A program made the translations under genes and the position numbers. This document shows positions 1 through 6,671 of a stretch of 13,129 nucleotides of DNA, piece by piece; positions within the stretch are counted from its first letter, which is position 1; each line of letters opens with the position of its first letter. This DNA is from Oscillospiraceae bacterium (GTDB lineage: Bacteria; Bacillota; Clostridia; Oscillospirales; Ruminococcaceae). Location: the NCBI GenBank assembly GCA_003531585.1, contig DQFX01000068.1, forward strand, positions 1-13,129, in the 5' to 3' direction. Below the pieces are notes generated by a model. The model was not told the origin of the DNA and ran no database searches. It saw only the letters and a program-made list of their open reading frames with translations.

Positions 1-8
1 TTCGAGTT

Positions 9-14
9 TGTCAA
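9..14 (-). promoter_or_regulatory. -35 box of a strong promoter cut by the window edge
   Basis: On the minus strand this is TTGACA, preceded by the same A-rich tract and CCTC seen before the -35 boxes at 132 and 250. By analogy its -10 box would lie just left of base 1. It is the fourth, most downstream member of the tandem array. Confidence 0.6.
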
Positions 15-108
15 GAGGTTTTTCAAAAGTTTTTTGAAGTTTTCTTGATTTTCTTTCGTTCAGATGTGATCTCGGAAGTTTCGCTTGCTTGGTTTCGCAA
101 GCTTTTCT

Positions 109-137
109 ATTATATCACATCTTTTCAAGTTTGTCAA
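109..137 (-). promoter_or_regulatory. Strong sigmaA promoter, tandem array unit 3
   Basis: The minus strand reads TTGACA (132-137), a 17-base spacer, then TATAAT (109-114) with an extended TGA before it. The predicted start near 102 coincides with a 6-bp hairpin, GCTTGC/GCAAGC (83-88 with 97-102). No gene follows to the left inside the window, so the target lies beyond base 1. Confidence 0.8.
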
Positions 138-226
138 GAGGTTTTTAAAATTTATTTTTTGAACCGCTTTTCAAGCCTTCAAGATTTGATTTAACAGTTT
201 GTCGCTTCTCTCGAAGCAGCTTATTT

Positions 227-255
227 ATTATATCACTTTGTTTTCGTTTTGTCAA
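227..255 (-). promoter_or_regulatory. Strong sigmaA promoter, tandem array unit 2
   Basis: The minus strand has TTGACA (250-255), a 17-base spacer and TATAAT (227-232), again with TGA directly before the -10. An A-tract-rich UP-like segment lies upstream (about 261-297). A 5-bp hairpin, GCTTC/GAAGC (204-217), begins within a few bases of the predicted start near 220. Confidence 0.8.
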
Positions 256-340
256 GAGGTTTTTCAAACTTTTTTGAAGTTTTTTCTTGATTTTCAATCA
301 CTTTGTGATGTTTTTAAGCCGTTCTCGCGACAGCTTTTAT

Positions 341-369
341 ATTATACTCTCTTTGTTCGAAAAAGTCAA
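341..369 (-). promoter_or_regulatory. Strong sigmaA promoter, tandem array unit 1
   Basis: The minus strand has TTGACT (364-369), a 17-base spacer and TATAAT (341-346). The predicted start near 334 falls on a 5-bp hairpin (318-322 with 330-334). It is the first promoter after the nrdR terminator. No convincing coding sequence lies between 1 and 490. Confidence 0.78.
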
Positions 370-459
370 CCCATTTTTCAAAAATAATCAAAGAAATTTT
401 GCACAATTAGTTTTCCGAGTTTTACACAAAATATACGTTTTCGAATACATAAAATAACA

Positions 460-483
460 AAAGACCCGCCGAAGCAGGTCTTT
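460..483 (-). terminator. Intrinsic terminator of nrdR
   Basis: On the minus strand a stem AAAGACC/GGTCTTT encloses further pairs and a TTCG tetraloop, followed by TTTTGTTATTTT. It lies 7 bases past the nrdR stop and separates nrdR from the promoter array. Confidence 0.85.
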
Positions 484-490
484 AGCATGA

Positions 491-940
491 TCATGCATTC
501 TCCTGGAGTTCAGATATGATCTTGACGAAACCGTCAACATCGTTGAAGTCTTTATACACGGAAGCGAATCTGATATACGCCACGACGTCTATAGCCTTGA
601 GCTTGTGAAGAACCATCTCGCCGATCTTCTCGCTTGTGACCTCCCGCTGAAGGGAATTCTTCAGCTCTGCGGCGATCTCGTCCACCATATTTTCAATAGT
701 CTCAAGCTTTACCGGACGCTTGACAGCGGCTCTGCAAAGCCTGTCGACGAGCTTCTGGCGGTCGAACGGCTCTATGGAATTATCCTTCTTTATAACCATA
801 AGAGGGATATCCTCGATTATTTCGTATGTTGTGAAACGGAATCCGCACTGGATACACTCACGGCGGCGGCGCACCTTATTTTCGGTCGGGCGGGAGTCGA
901 TTACCTTGCTTTCCTCGCAGCCGCATTCAGGACACTTCAT
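491..940 (-). CDS. nrdR: Transcriptional repressor NrdR
   Basis: NrdR is a nucleotide-sensing repressor of ribonucleotide reductase genes. It binds NrdR boxes through an N-terminal zinc ribbon and senses ATP/dATP through an ATP-cone. The 149 residues are full family length. The ribbon CPECGCEESKVIDSR occupies residues 3-17 and the second cysteine pair, CIQCGFRFTTYE, residues 29-40. The ATP-cone begins at about residue 48 with PLMVIKKD and includes VDRLCRAAVKRPV. The start is fixed by the conserved MKCPxCG beginning, although the ribosome binding site is weak. A promoter lies at 983-1011 and a terminator at 460-483. A perfect 10-bp palindrome sits 2 bases before the start codon. No ribonucleotide reductase gene is in the window. 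Confidence 0.97.
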   Translation of the reverse strand: MKCPECGCEESKVIDSRPTENKVRRRRECIQCGFRFTTYEIIEDIPLMVIKKDNSIEPFDRQKLVDRLCRAAVKRPVKLETIENMVDEIAAELKNSLQREVTSEKIGEMVLHKLKAIDVVAYIRFASVYKDFNDVDGFVKIISELQENA

Positions 941-982
941 GTTGATATATCACTCGCTTTCTGCAATATAATTTCTAGATAT

Positions 983-1011
983 AGTATATCACAAGCCCGC
1001 GAATTTTTCAA
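983..1011 (-). promoter_or_regulatory. nrdR promoter
   Basis: The minus strand has TTGAAA (1006-1011), 17 bases, then TATACT (983-988) preceded by TGTGA. It overlaps the gap just past the stop of the upstream membrane-protein gene, whose transcript could also read through because no terminator is visible between them. Confidence 0.7.
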
Positions 1012-1035
1012 CTCTTTCAACAGAAAAAGTTAAAA

Positions 1036-1512
1036 TTATTTTCCGGTTTTTTCTTTAATAAATTCATATAGCCGCATGACCGGAATATCCGTTTCCTGTC
1101 CGTCAAGCCTGTCCTGAAGCATTTTGTTCGTATTTACTATCTGGCTCAGCTCACATTCGTCGTCGCCAGTGGTTATATGCAGTTTCATACATTGCGTGCT
1201 GGAGTATCGACCGCGCAGCTCCTCCGGTTCGCAGTTGATCGTCAGAATATCCGCATATCTGATCGTTTTCCAGCCGAGCAGGTGCTTCCATCTGAGTTCG
1301 TTGCCGTCAGCTTCTGCGACTGTCGGTATCTTTTCGAAAGCTATTACAATTCCGACGAACAAACCCGTACAAATCAGAAACAGTACCAGACTGACCACCG
1401 AGAAATATGTTAACATTACAGCAAACCAAATCGCAAGAATAATGACTGTCGCTGCCATACCAGCATTAAAAAATCTGTCGTTGCATTTCATCTCGACCCT
1501 TATTTTATCCAT
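1036..1512 (-). CDS. Small two-helix membrane protein with possible PH-like tail
   Basis: I do not recognise a named gene. The product is about 158 residues. Two hydrophobic helices lie at roughly residues 17-39 and 41-60, joined by a very short turn. A soluble C-terminal region of about 95 residues follows, with a WKxLLGWKTIRYADILTI stretch resembling the beta-rich PH-like (bPH/YcxB) domains that follow a helical hairpin in many Firmicute membrane proteins. That fold is an inference. The ATG at 1510-1512 is preferred because GGAG sits 5 bases upstream; an in-frame GTG at 1527 has no such site. A consensus promoter at 1548-1576 serves it. It reads toward nrdR without an evident terminator, but no functional link is known. 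Confidence 0.8.
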   Translation of the reverse strand: MDKIRVEMKCNDRFFNAGMAATVIILAIWFAVMLTYFSVVSLVLFLICTGLFVGIVIAFEKIPTVAEADGNELRWKHLLGWKTIRYADILTINCEPEELRGRYSSTQCMKLHITTGDDECELSQIVNTNKMLQDRLDGQETDIPVMRLYEFIKEKTGK

Positions 1513-1547
1513 ACGCACTCCATTCACAGACTACATTTTCAGATTTA

Positions 1548-1576
1548 ATTATATCACACGAACTATTTAAAGTCAA
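1548..1576 (-). promoter_or_regulatory. Promoter of the small membrane protein gene
   Basis: The minus strand has TTGACT (1571-1576), 17 bases, and TATAAT (1548-1553) with the extended TGTGA before it. The -35 box lies in the T-rich tail of the leuA terminator, so the two signals are packed back to back. Confidence 0.8.
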
Positions 1577-1582
1577 GAAAAA

Positions 1583-1602
1583 GGGCGCACCGAAGCGCGC
1601 CC
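1583..1602 (-). terminator. Intrinsic terminator of leuA
   Basis: On the minus strand the GGGCGCGC/GTGCGCCC stem carries a TTCG tetraloop and one G-U wobble, followed by TTTTTC. It begins 15 bases past the leuA stop. Confidence 0.88.
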
Positions 1603-1617
1603 TAAAGCTATTCATAA

Positions 1618-3279
1618 TCAGATAAGCCCGGAATTATTGACCGCAGCCACCAGCGCCCGTACGGAAGCCATGATGATATCGGTATGTATACCCGCGCCCC
1701 AGCTTACGGAGCCGTCCGGCTTGGATATTCCGATGTACGCAGCCGCCTTGGACTTTGATGACTGCTCTACTGCGTTCTCAGTGTAGGTCTCAAGATGGAA
1801 TTCTATGCCGAGCCCCGTCTTGATTGCGTTGGAAACCGCGTCCAGACGTCCGTTGCCGACGCCTTCCCATGTGCGCTTCTGACCGCTGACGTCCATTGTG
1901 ACAGTGGCAGTGATATGCTCGCCTTGGGTATAGTGAGCCTCCACGAATTTCAGCTTGCCCTGCGGCTCCAGATAGGTCTTTTCAAAGATATCGTATATCT
2001 CGCTGGGGTGGAGCTCCTTGTGCTGATGGTCGGAAACTCCCTTGACAACATAGCCGAAATGTTCACGCATTTTCGGCGGCATGATAATGCCGTAGGTCTG
2101 CTCCATAAGGAAGCCGATACCGCCCTTGCCGCTCTGGCTGTTGATACGGATAACATCACCCTCGTATTCTCTGCCGATATCGTGCGGGTCGATCGGGATA
2201 TACGGAACGTTCCAGTGCTCGGGATCCTTCTCGTCGCGCCACTTCATGCCCTTTGCGATAGCGTCCTGGTGAGAGCCGCTGAACGCCGCGAATACAAGCT
2301 GACCGCTGTACGGCATGCGCTCGTAAACGTGCATTCTGGTGAGCCGTTCGTAGATGGAAGCCAGCTCCGGCAGATTGCTGAAATCGAGGTTCGGCTCAAC
2401 GCCGTGGGAATACATATTGAGCGCAACGGTGACGATATCGACGTTACCGGTGCGTTCGCCGTTCCCGAACAGAGTGCCCTCAACGCGGTCAGCGCCTGCG
2501 AGCAGTCCGAGTTCGGTATCGGCGATACCGCAGCCGCGGTCGTTGTGCGGGTGGAGGGATATCTCAAGTGAATCGCGGCTGTGCAGTACCTTGCACATAT
2601 ATTCTACCTGCTGTGCGTAAACGTGCGGGAGGCTCTCCTCGACGGTAACGGGCAGGTTGATGATGACCTTCCAGTCAGGGGTAGGCTTCCAGATATCGAT
2701 TACCGCGTTGCATATCTCTGCGGCGAACTCCGGCTCAGTTCCGGTGAAGCTCTCCGGGGAGTACTCAAAGCGGAAGTTGCCGGAGGTCTTTTCGCGGTAC
2801 TCGTTGAGGAGCTTTGCACCGGTAACGGCGATGTCGATTATCTCCTGCCTGCTCTTGCGGAAAACCTGCTCGCGCTGAGCGACGGAGGTGGAGTTATACA
2901 GGTGAACTATGGCGTTCTTGCAGCCGTCGAGAGCCTCGAAGGTCTTTTTGATGATATGTTCGCGGCTCTGGGTGAGCACCTGCACGGTAACGTCGTCAGG
3001 GATAAGGTTCTGTTCGATAAGCGCGCGGCAGAACTCATACTCGGTCTCGGAAGCGGCGGGGAAGCCTATCTCGATCTCCTTGAAGCCTACCTCGACCAGC
3101 TTCTTGAAGAATTCCAGCTTCTCGTCAAGGCTCATCGGGATAATGAGCGCCTGGTTGCCGTCGCGCAGGTCGACGCTGCACCACTTGGGAGCCTTCTCGA
3201 TGTAGTCCTTTTCAGCCCAGTCCATGCATCTGAACGGCGGCATGAAATATCTTCTTGCGTACTTGCTTGCGTTTGTCAT
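1618..3279 (-). CDS. leuA: 2-isopropylmalate synthase
   Basis: LeuA condenses 2-oxoisovalerate with acetyl-CoA to give 2-isopropylmalate, the first committed step of leucine synthesis. At 553 residues it matches the longer LeuA class. The catalytic TIM barrel carries DLRDGNQ at residues 37-43 (substrate and metal-binding Arg/Asp), HPHNDRG at 243-249 (metal-binding His pair) and GNGERTGN at 272-279. The C-terminal third, from about residue 430, is the LeuA dimer/regulatory domain that binds leucine in characterised members. GGAAAG lies about 10 bases before the ATG. It is transcribed alone, with a T-box leader upstream and a terminator after it; no leuB, leuC or leuD is in the window. Homocitrate or citramalate synthase is less likely, given the whole-length match and the Leu-type T-box. 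Confidence 0.96.
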   Translation of the reverse strand: MTNASKYARRYFMPPFRCMDWAEKDYIEKAPKWCSVDLRDGNQALIIPMSLDEKLEFFKKLVEVGFKEIEIGFPAASETEYEFCRALIEQNLIPDDVTVQVLTQSREHIIKKTFEALDGCKNAIVHLYNSTSVAQREQVFRKSRQEIIDIAVTGAKLLNEYREKTSGNFRFEYSPESFTGTEPEFAAEICNAVIDIWKPTPDWKVIINLPVTVEESLPHVYAQQVEYMCKVLHSRDSLEISLHPHNDRGCGIADTELGLLAGADRVEGTLFGNGERTGNVDIVTVALNMYSHGVEPNLDFSNLPELASIYERLTRMHVYERMPYSGQLVFAAFSGSHQDAIAKGMKWRDEKDPEHWNVPYIPIDPHDIGREYEGDVIRINSQSGKGGIGFLMEQTYGIIMPPKMREHFGYVVKGVSDHQHKELHPSEIYDIFEKTYLEPQGKLKFVEAHYTQGEHITATVTMDVSGQKRTWEGVGNGRLDAVSNAIKTGLGIEFHLETYTENAVEQSSKSKAAAYIGISKPDGSVSWGAGIHTDIIMASVRALVAAVNNSGLI

Positions 3280-3360
3280 ATCTCTTTCCTTTCCGGGCTA
3301 AGCCCCGCGCGCACGCGCTATTAATACAGCGAACTGTTGAACTGCATTTGACCGCAAAAT

Positions 3361-3394
3361 AAAAAAGCTCCATCTCATTTAAGAGATGAAGCTT
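3361..3394 (-). terminator. Regulatory terminator of the leuA T-box
   Basis: On the minus strand AGCTTCATCTC pairs with GAGATGGAGCT around a TTAAAT loop, followed by TTTTTTATTTT. It lies directly after the T-box sequence and 82 bases before the leuA start, so it acts as the off state of the switch. Confidence 0.85.
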
Positions 3395-3655
3395 GAAACT
3401 CCACGGTACCACTCTCATTGACAGCCGCAAAAAGACTGTCCACTCGTACACATCAAACAATGTGCCTCTCGATAACGGGAGATACCGTAACAGCTTAATT
3501 AGTGACCGCAGACTGCCCGCCTGCCGGCCGCCCGTTCAGCCGTTCTGCTCAAGGAGGAGCTATGACCCTGCCGTTCTGCCGGCTCGCACCGACCGCCGGT
3601 TCTCTGGAAGTTCGCCAGGGCTTTGTTTCCTATCGTCGCATTTCAACATATTCTA
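3361..3655 (-). promoter_or_regulatory. T-box leader controlling leuA
   Basis: T-box leaders bind a specific uncharged tRNA and switch from terminator to antiterminator. The minus strand carries the T-box sequence AGAGTGGTACCGTGGAG (3400-3416), close to the canonical AGGGTGGNACCGCG. A terminator follows at 3361-3394. The 5' part has a Stem I-like arm: CCCTG/CAGGG pairing, an AGAGA bulge element, and a CCGGC/GCCGG arm with GGTG in the loop (about 3565-3632). Below the 3' CAGGG strand lie CTC triplets (3554-3559), a leucine codon, fitting the downstream gene. The exact specifier placement is my reading, not a folded model. Leucine starvation should turn leuA on. Confidence 0.87.
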
Positions 3656-3661
3656 TTTGTG

Positions 3662-3690
3662 ATTATATCACAGATTTCAGCCTTTGTCAA
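3662..3690 (-). promoter_or_regulatory. leuA leader promoter
   Basis: The minus strand has TTGACA (3685-3690), 17 bases, and TATAAT (3662-3667) with extended TGTGA. The predicted start is near 3655. The -35 box overlaps the left CAATAG target copy of the neighbouring mobile repeat, so anything upstream of the -35 was replaced by that insertion. Confidence 0.85.
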
Positions 3691-3693
3691 TAG

Positions 3694-3850
3694 GGAACCT
3701 CTAAAAACCGGTTTGAAAAGGGAAAATGGGTAGAGTGCGCCGAATGCGATGAAAGCCGACGAAGTAAGGCTGTATGCCTTACGAGGAGGTTTGAAGAAGC
3801 AGTCGGTGTGCTATACACATTTTCACTCAAACAAGGTTTTTAGAGGTGAC
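3694..3850. mobile_element. MITE-like palindromic element, 157 bases
   Basis: The ends are inverted: ACCTCTAAAAACC at the left (3697 on) and its complement GGTTTTTAGAGGT at the right, with imperfect pairing continuing about 60 bases inward. A central hairpin GTAAGGC/GCCTTAC lies near 3767-3786. CAATAG occurs directly on both sides (3688-3693 and 3851-3856), as expected of a 6-base target duplication. It has no coding capacity, so it would depend on a transposase elsewhere. The left end recurs at 13089-13129. The transposase family is not identifiable from this window. Confidence 0.75.
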
Positions 3851-3886
3851 CAATAGTCTGACAGGATTTTTCCCGAAAAAGGGAAC

Positions 3887-4226
3887 TTACCGCTCCGGCA
3901 CATTTCTGTCCATATTGAAGACAAGCTTCCATCTGCCGCCGGTATTCCGCCATGTCGATGTTATGTGGAACTTTCCGGAAAGGTCTGAGTTTTCAGGCTT
4001 CTCCGCCGTGGTGGTGATGACATAATGCACCTGAACCGCATCAGGCGTTTCACACACCGTCACTCCTCGATTTCGAATGCGGCGCAGTCGAAATCAGCGA
4101 TTATTTCCGCATATTCCGCCCCTGTGCACCGTGTCCCCCCGCAAACCATGCCTGCATTCACGTAAACGCCGCCTTGTCGCGCGCCTGAGCCGCTCTCCAC
4201 ATCTTTTCTTCAAGTTCCCGTATCAT
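3887..4226 (-). pseudogene. Broken SnoaL/DUF4440-like (NTF2-fold) gene
   Basis: Three reading frames join into one NTF2-like protein. The first starts at an ATG with GGAGGG 5 bases upstream and reads MIRELEEKMWRAAQARDKAA, stopping at TGA (4158-4160). The next frame reads NAGMVCGGTRCTGAEYAEII and on to FEIEE, stopping at 4060-4062. The third reads VCETPDAVQVHYVITT and ends WKLVFNMDRNVPER at TAA (3887-3889). The opening helix, the GGxRCTGAEY core and the final beta strands are what small SnoaL/DUF4440 proteins show. At least two frame changes separate them, so it is probably dead unless the sequence has errors. Its start overlaps the end of the upstream membrane-protein gene by 17 bases, a coupled arrangement kept from when it was intact. 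Confidence 0.65.
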
Positions 4227-4683
4227 CAGTACCCTCCAGCAAACCGCCAGCCGAAGCCCGCAGATTTTCCTTTTCAATGACAGAACGCCGCACCCCGGCG
4301 CTTACGATAACCCCTCCGATAAGAGCCGCAAAAGCCGTAGGCGTCCACAGCAGAAAAATACCCGCCGCGTCTCCCATGTTCATTCCGCCGTATTCCGCAG
4401 TGTACTGCGCATTGAACACAGCGAATACATCTCCCCACCAGCCAAGCTTCAGCGCCAGAATGAAAAGCGCCGCAAACAGGCACAGCGAGCCGGCGCATTT
4501 CCAGATAAACCGCCGCTTATCCCGCGAAAACAGGAGCGCCGCCAGCACCGCGCCCAGCAGCGGACAGAAATATACGGTCTGCGTCCAGAGGGCAAGCCCG
4601 CAGAATGCGTACATAAGGCACAGCGCCGGGCAGAGTACTGCCTCCATCGCCGCCAGCGCGTTGAATATCCATCTGATTTTCAT
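4210..4683 (-). CDS. Four-helix membrane protein, unknown function
   Basis: I do not recognise this 157-residue protein. It is dominated by hydrophobic segments at about residues 5-28, 33-52, 63-82 and 108-132, with short charged loops (SRDKRR after the second helix) and a soluble tail of about 25 residues. The amphipathic stretch FNAQYTAEYGGMNMGDAAG lies between helices 3 and 4. Its ATG begins one base after the cysteine desulfurase stop, so translation is coupled. Its 3' end overlaps the start of the DUF4440-like pseudogene. It belongs to the operon starting at the promoter near 7460. Confidence 0.8.
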   Translation of the reverse strand: MKIRWIFNALAAMEAVLCPALCLMYAFCGLALWTQTVYFCPLLGAVLAALLFSRDKRRFIWKCAGSLCLFAALFILALKLGWWGDVFAVFNAQYTAEYGGMNMGDAAGIFLLWTPTAFAALIGGVIVSAGVRRSVIEKENLRASAGGLLEGTDDTGT

Positions 4684-4684
4684 A

Positions 4685-5836
4685 TCAGCCTTCCCACCCT
4701 CGAAGCTCCCGCAGAGTTTCCACTGTCTCCCGGACTGCCCGGATCGCCGTTTCCACTTCGTCGGCAGTGTTGAACTCCGACAGGGTGAGCCTCAGCGAAC
4801 CTTTGAGCATATCCTCCGGTACGCCCATAGCCCTGAGCACATGCGACGGAAGTTCATTCCCGCTCGAGCACGCCGACCCCGAGGACGCGCACACGCCCCG
4901 GATATCCAGCCCGAGCACGAGGGATTCCCCCTCCACCCCGGAAAATGAAACGTTGACGTTACCGCACAGCCGCGGCGAAATCCCGCCGTTGAGCCTGCTC
5001 CCGGAAATCTCCAGCAGTCCTGCGACGAGCCTGTCCCGAAGCGCCGATATTCTCTCAGACCGCCCGTTGATGTCCCCGCACGCATACTCCATAGCCGCAC
5101 CCATTGAAACTATAGCCGCAGTATTTTCCGTCCCGGAGCGAAGCCCGTTCTCCTGACCTCCCCCGCAGATAAGCGGCTGAAGCTCCAGCCCCCTGCGGAT
5201 ATAGAGCAGACCCGCCCCGCGAAGCCCTCCCAGCTTGTGAGCCGAAACGGACATCATATCACAGCCAAGCTCCCTGACGTCAAGCGGGATATGCCCCGCC
5301 GCCTGAACCGCGTCCGTATGGAACAGCACCCCGCGCTCCCGGCAAAGCGCGGCAAGCTCCCTTATCGGCTGGATCGTCCCGACCTCGTTGTTAGCCGCCA
5401 TCACGGAAACCACCGCGGTTTCCGGCGTAATGAGCTTCCGAGCCTGTTCCATGTCGACGTAGCCGCCGCCGTCCACGCCTATGTATTTTACCTCAAACCC
5501 GGATTTCTCAAGAGCCGCGCACGTATTCAGCACCGCCGGGTGCTCTATCGCGGAGGCGACAACGCGGCGCTTCCCGGCGGAAGCCCCGAGCGCCGCCGCC
5601 TGCCGTACCGCCGTGTTGTCGGATTCGGTGCCGCCGGAAGTGAACACTATCTCGTCAGGTTCCGCGCCGACAGCCGCCGCACATTTCTCCCGCGCTTCTA
5701 TCAGCGCCAGAGCCGCCCGCCGTCCCTCGGAATGTATCGACGAGGGATTCCCGCAACATTCCCACAGGAACGGCTCTGCGGCTTTCCGGGCGCATTCCAG
5801 CACCGGGGCGCTCGCCGCGTTGTCGAAATATATCAT
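4685..5836 (-). CDS. Cysteine desulfurase, NifS/IscS group I
   Basis: This PLP enzyme removes sulfur from cysteine as an enzyme-bound persulfide, for iron-sulfur clusters or tRNA and cofactor thiolation. It is 383 residues from the ATG at 5834-5836. It begins MIYFDNAAS, then has TSGGTESDN, the PLP-stacking His in SAIEHPAV (His99), the Schiff-base lysine in SAHKLGG (Lys201) and the active-site cysteine in SSGSACSSG (Cys323) followed by PSHVLRAMG, the group I pattern. An in-frame start at 5869 would add 11 residues. The later ATG is chosen because it forms an ATGA overlap with the previous stop, has GGGGGCG upstream and matches the family start. No IscU, SufU or tRNA thiolase lies beside it, so its sulfur acceptor is unknown. 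Confidence 0.93.
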   Translation of the reverse strand: MIYFDNAASAPVLECARKAAEPFLWECCGNPSSIHSEGRRAALALIEAREKCAAAVGAEPDEIVFTSGGTESDNTAVRQAAALGASAGKRRVVASAIEHPAVLNTCAALEKSGFEVKYIGVDGGGYVDMEQARKLITPETAVVSVMAANNEVGTIQPIRELAALCRERGVLFHTDAVQAAGHIPLDVRELGCDMMSVSAHKLGGLRGAGLLYIRRGLELQPLICGGGQENGLRSGTENTAAIVSMGAAMEYACGDINGRSERISALRDRLVAGLLEISGSRLNGGISPRLCGNVNVSFSGVEGESLVLGLDIRGVCASSGSACSSGNELPSHVLRAMGVPEDMLKGSLRLTLSEFNTADEVETAIRAVRETVETLRELRGWEG

Positions 5837-6657
5837 CTCGCCGCCCCCTTTATCCTGTCGATGGTCCATTCATATTCCGGGAAATCCCGCAGGATCCTCG
5901 CGATACACCGCCAGATGAATTCCTCGCGCAGCAGCGGGCGTTCCCTCATCTGCTGTTTCGCTCCCCACAGATGCGTGTACTTGTCCTGCGGGAAAAACAG
6001 CGCGTCCTTGTCGAGAAGGGTCTGCACGCCGGTGCCGGTGTAATCCGCGCACATAGCCGCCATGCGCTGTTCCGCGAAAACCATGTAGCGCAGGCGCTCC
6101 CCGCACCGTTCCGCCGACTTCATGAACGCGACAGCCTGCGATGTGTAGAACTCCTTGAAATCATTGTCCGGAACGTAGAAAAACGCCGTATTAAGCGGCA
6201 GTACCTCCCGGCTGAACCCAGGCAGGATATGCCCCGCAGCCGAAAAGTACTCCAGCGGCGGGTAAACGTCCGGGTTGAGGTCCTCACGGTGAGCCGCGAT
6301 GATGTCCCTCCCGAATTCCGGCTTGCTCCATACGATAAGATCGGTGTCTATCATCGCGCAGGGTGCGTCCATCTGCCGCAGTGCAAGGAGCTTTCCAGCA
6401 GCCCAGAACATCTCCGGGTCGATACCGTCAAGGTCGTCTGGGAGCGTGTCACGCACCCCGTCCCAGACCTTTTCAAGCCCGGCATTGCGGATATAATCCG
6501 CAGCGGGAGCGTCGCAGTACAGAAAGATCCTGCTTCCGTCCCTCCGCCATTCCAGCGCGGAGATGACCGCTGTGAACAGGTCGAAATCCTCTAAAGCAAA
6601 AGCCCCGTTATTTTTCGCGAAAAACGGAGCCGTAGAAATAATATGAAACGCGTTCAA
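5833..6657 (-). CDS. Glycosyltransferase-like protein with DTD motif (DUF6734-like)
   Basis: The product is 274 residues with no signal peptide or membrane helix. It opens with a beta strand and loop typical of GT-A nucleotide-sugar enzymes (FHIISTAPFF). IDTDLIVW (DTD at residues 104-106) is the expected metal-binding DxD. LPLNTAFFYV at about 153-162 and FAEQRMAAM at about 194-202 fit acceptor and catalytic regions, and YTHLWG lies at 227-232. It resembles the family I know as DUF6734, a putative glycosyltransferase group; this is recall, not a search. It starts at TTG (6655-6657), supported by GAGGT 6 bases upstream. It sits 14 bases after the low-complexity protein gene and overlaps the cysteine desulfurase by ATGA. 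Donor and acceptor are unknown. Confidence 0.8.
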   Translation of the reverse strand: MNAFHIISTAPFFAKNNGAFALEDFDLFTAVISALEWRRDGSRIFLYCDAPAADYIRNAGLEKVWDGVRDTLPDDLDGIDPEMFWAAGKLLALRQMDAPCAMIDTDLIVWSKPEFGRDIIAAHREDLNPDVYPPLEYFSAAGHILPGFSREVLPLNTAFFYVPDNDFKEFYTSQAVAFMKSAERCGERLRYMVFAEQRMAAMCADYTGTGVQTLLDKDALFFPQDKYTHLWGAKQQMRERPLLREEFIWRCIARILRDFPEYEWTIDRIKGAAR

Positions 6658-6671
6658 ACTCTTACCTCATG

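Larger units (their letters stand above)
1..369 (-). repeat. Tandem promoter repeat, about 3.5 units of 114-123 bases
   Basis: The -35 boxes at 9, 132, 250 and 364 are 123, 118 and 114 bases apart. Besides promoter boxes the units share an A-rich inverted tract: on the plus strand TCAAGAGG, T-rich, then TTGAAG and TCTTGA (12-49, 251-290, weaker at 135-165). Tandem promoters with UP-like A-tracts are typical of rRNA operons in Firmicutes. The array fills the gene-free stretch 1-459. The rRNA assignment is inferred, because the target is outside the window. Confidence 0.65.

Noticed and set aside
1..369. Possible CRISPR-like array because of regularly spaced repeats
   Set aside because: Repeat spacing is 114-123 bases, repeats diverge, and each unit is explained by a -35/-10 pair and a hairpin. 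No cas genes are present.
199..387. Short plus-strand frame inside the promoter array
   Set aside because: The translation is Phe/Leu/Lys-rich, from T-rich tracts of the tandem promoter repeat, with no ribosome binding site.
1795..2571. Plus-strand open frame of 258 codons
   Set aside because: It is antisense to leuA, which carries all catalytic motifs; the shadow frame has no recognisable domain.
3865..3886. Terminator for the operon ending in the pseudogene
   Set aside because: TTCCC and GGGAA form a small hairpin, but the base run after it on the minus strand is A-rich, not T-rich, so I do not call it.
5237..6043. Plus-strand open frame of 268 codons
   Set aside because: It spans the opposite strand of two coupled genes (desulfurase and glycosyltransferase-like) and has Arg/Pro-rich composition typical of a shadow frame.
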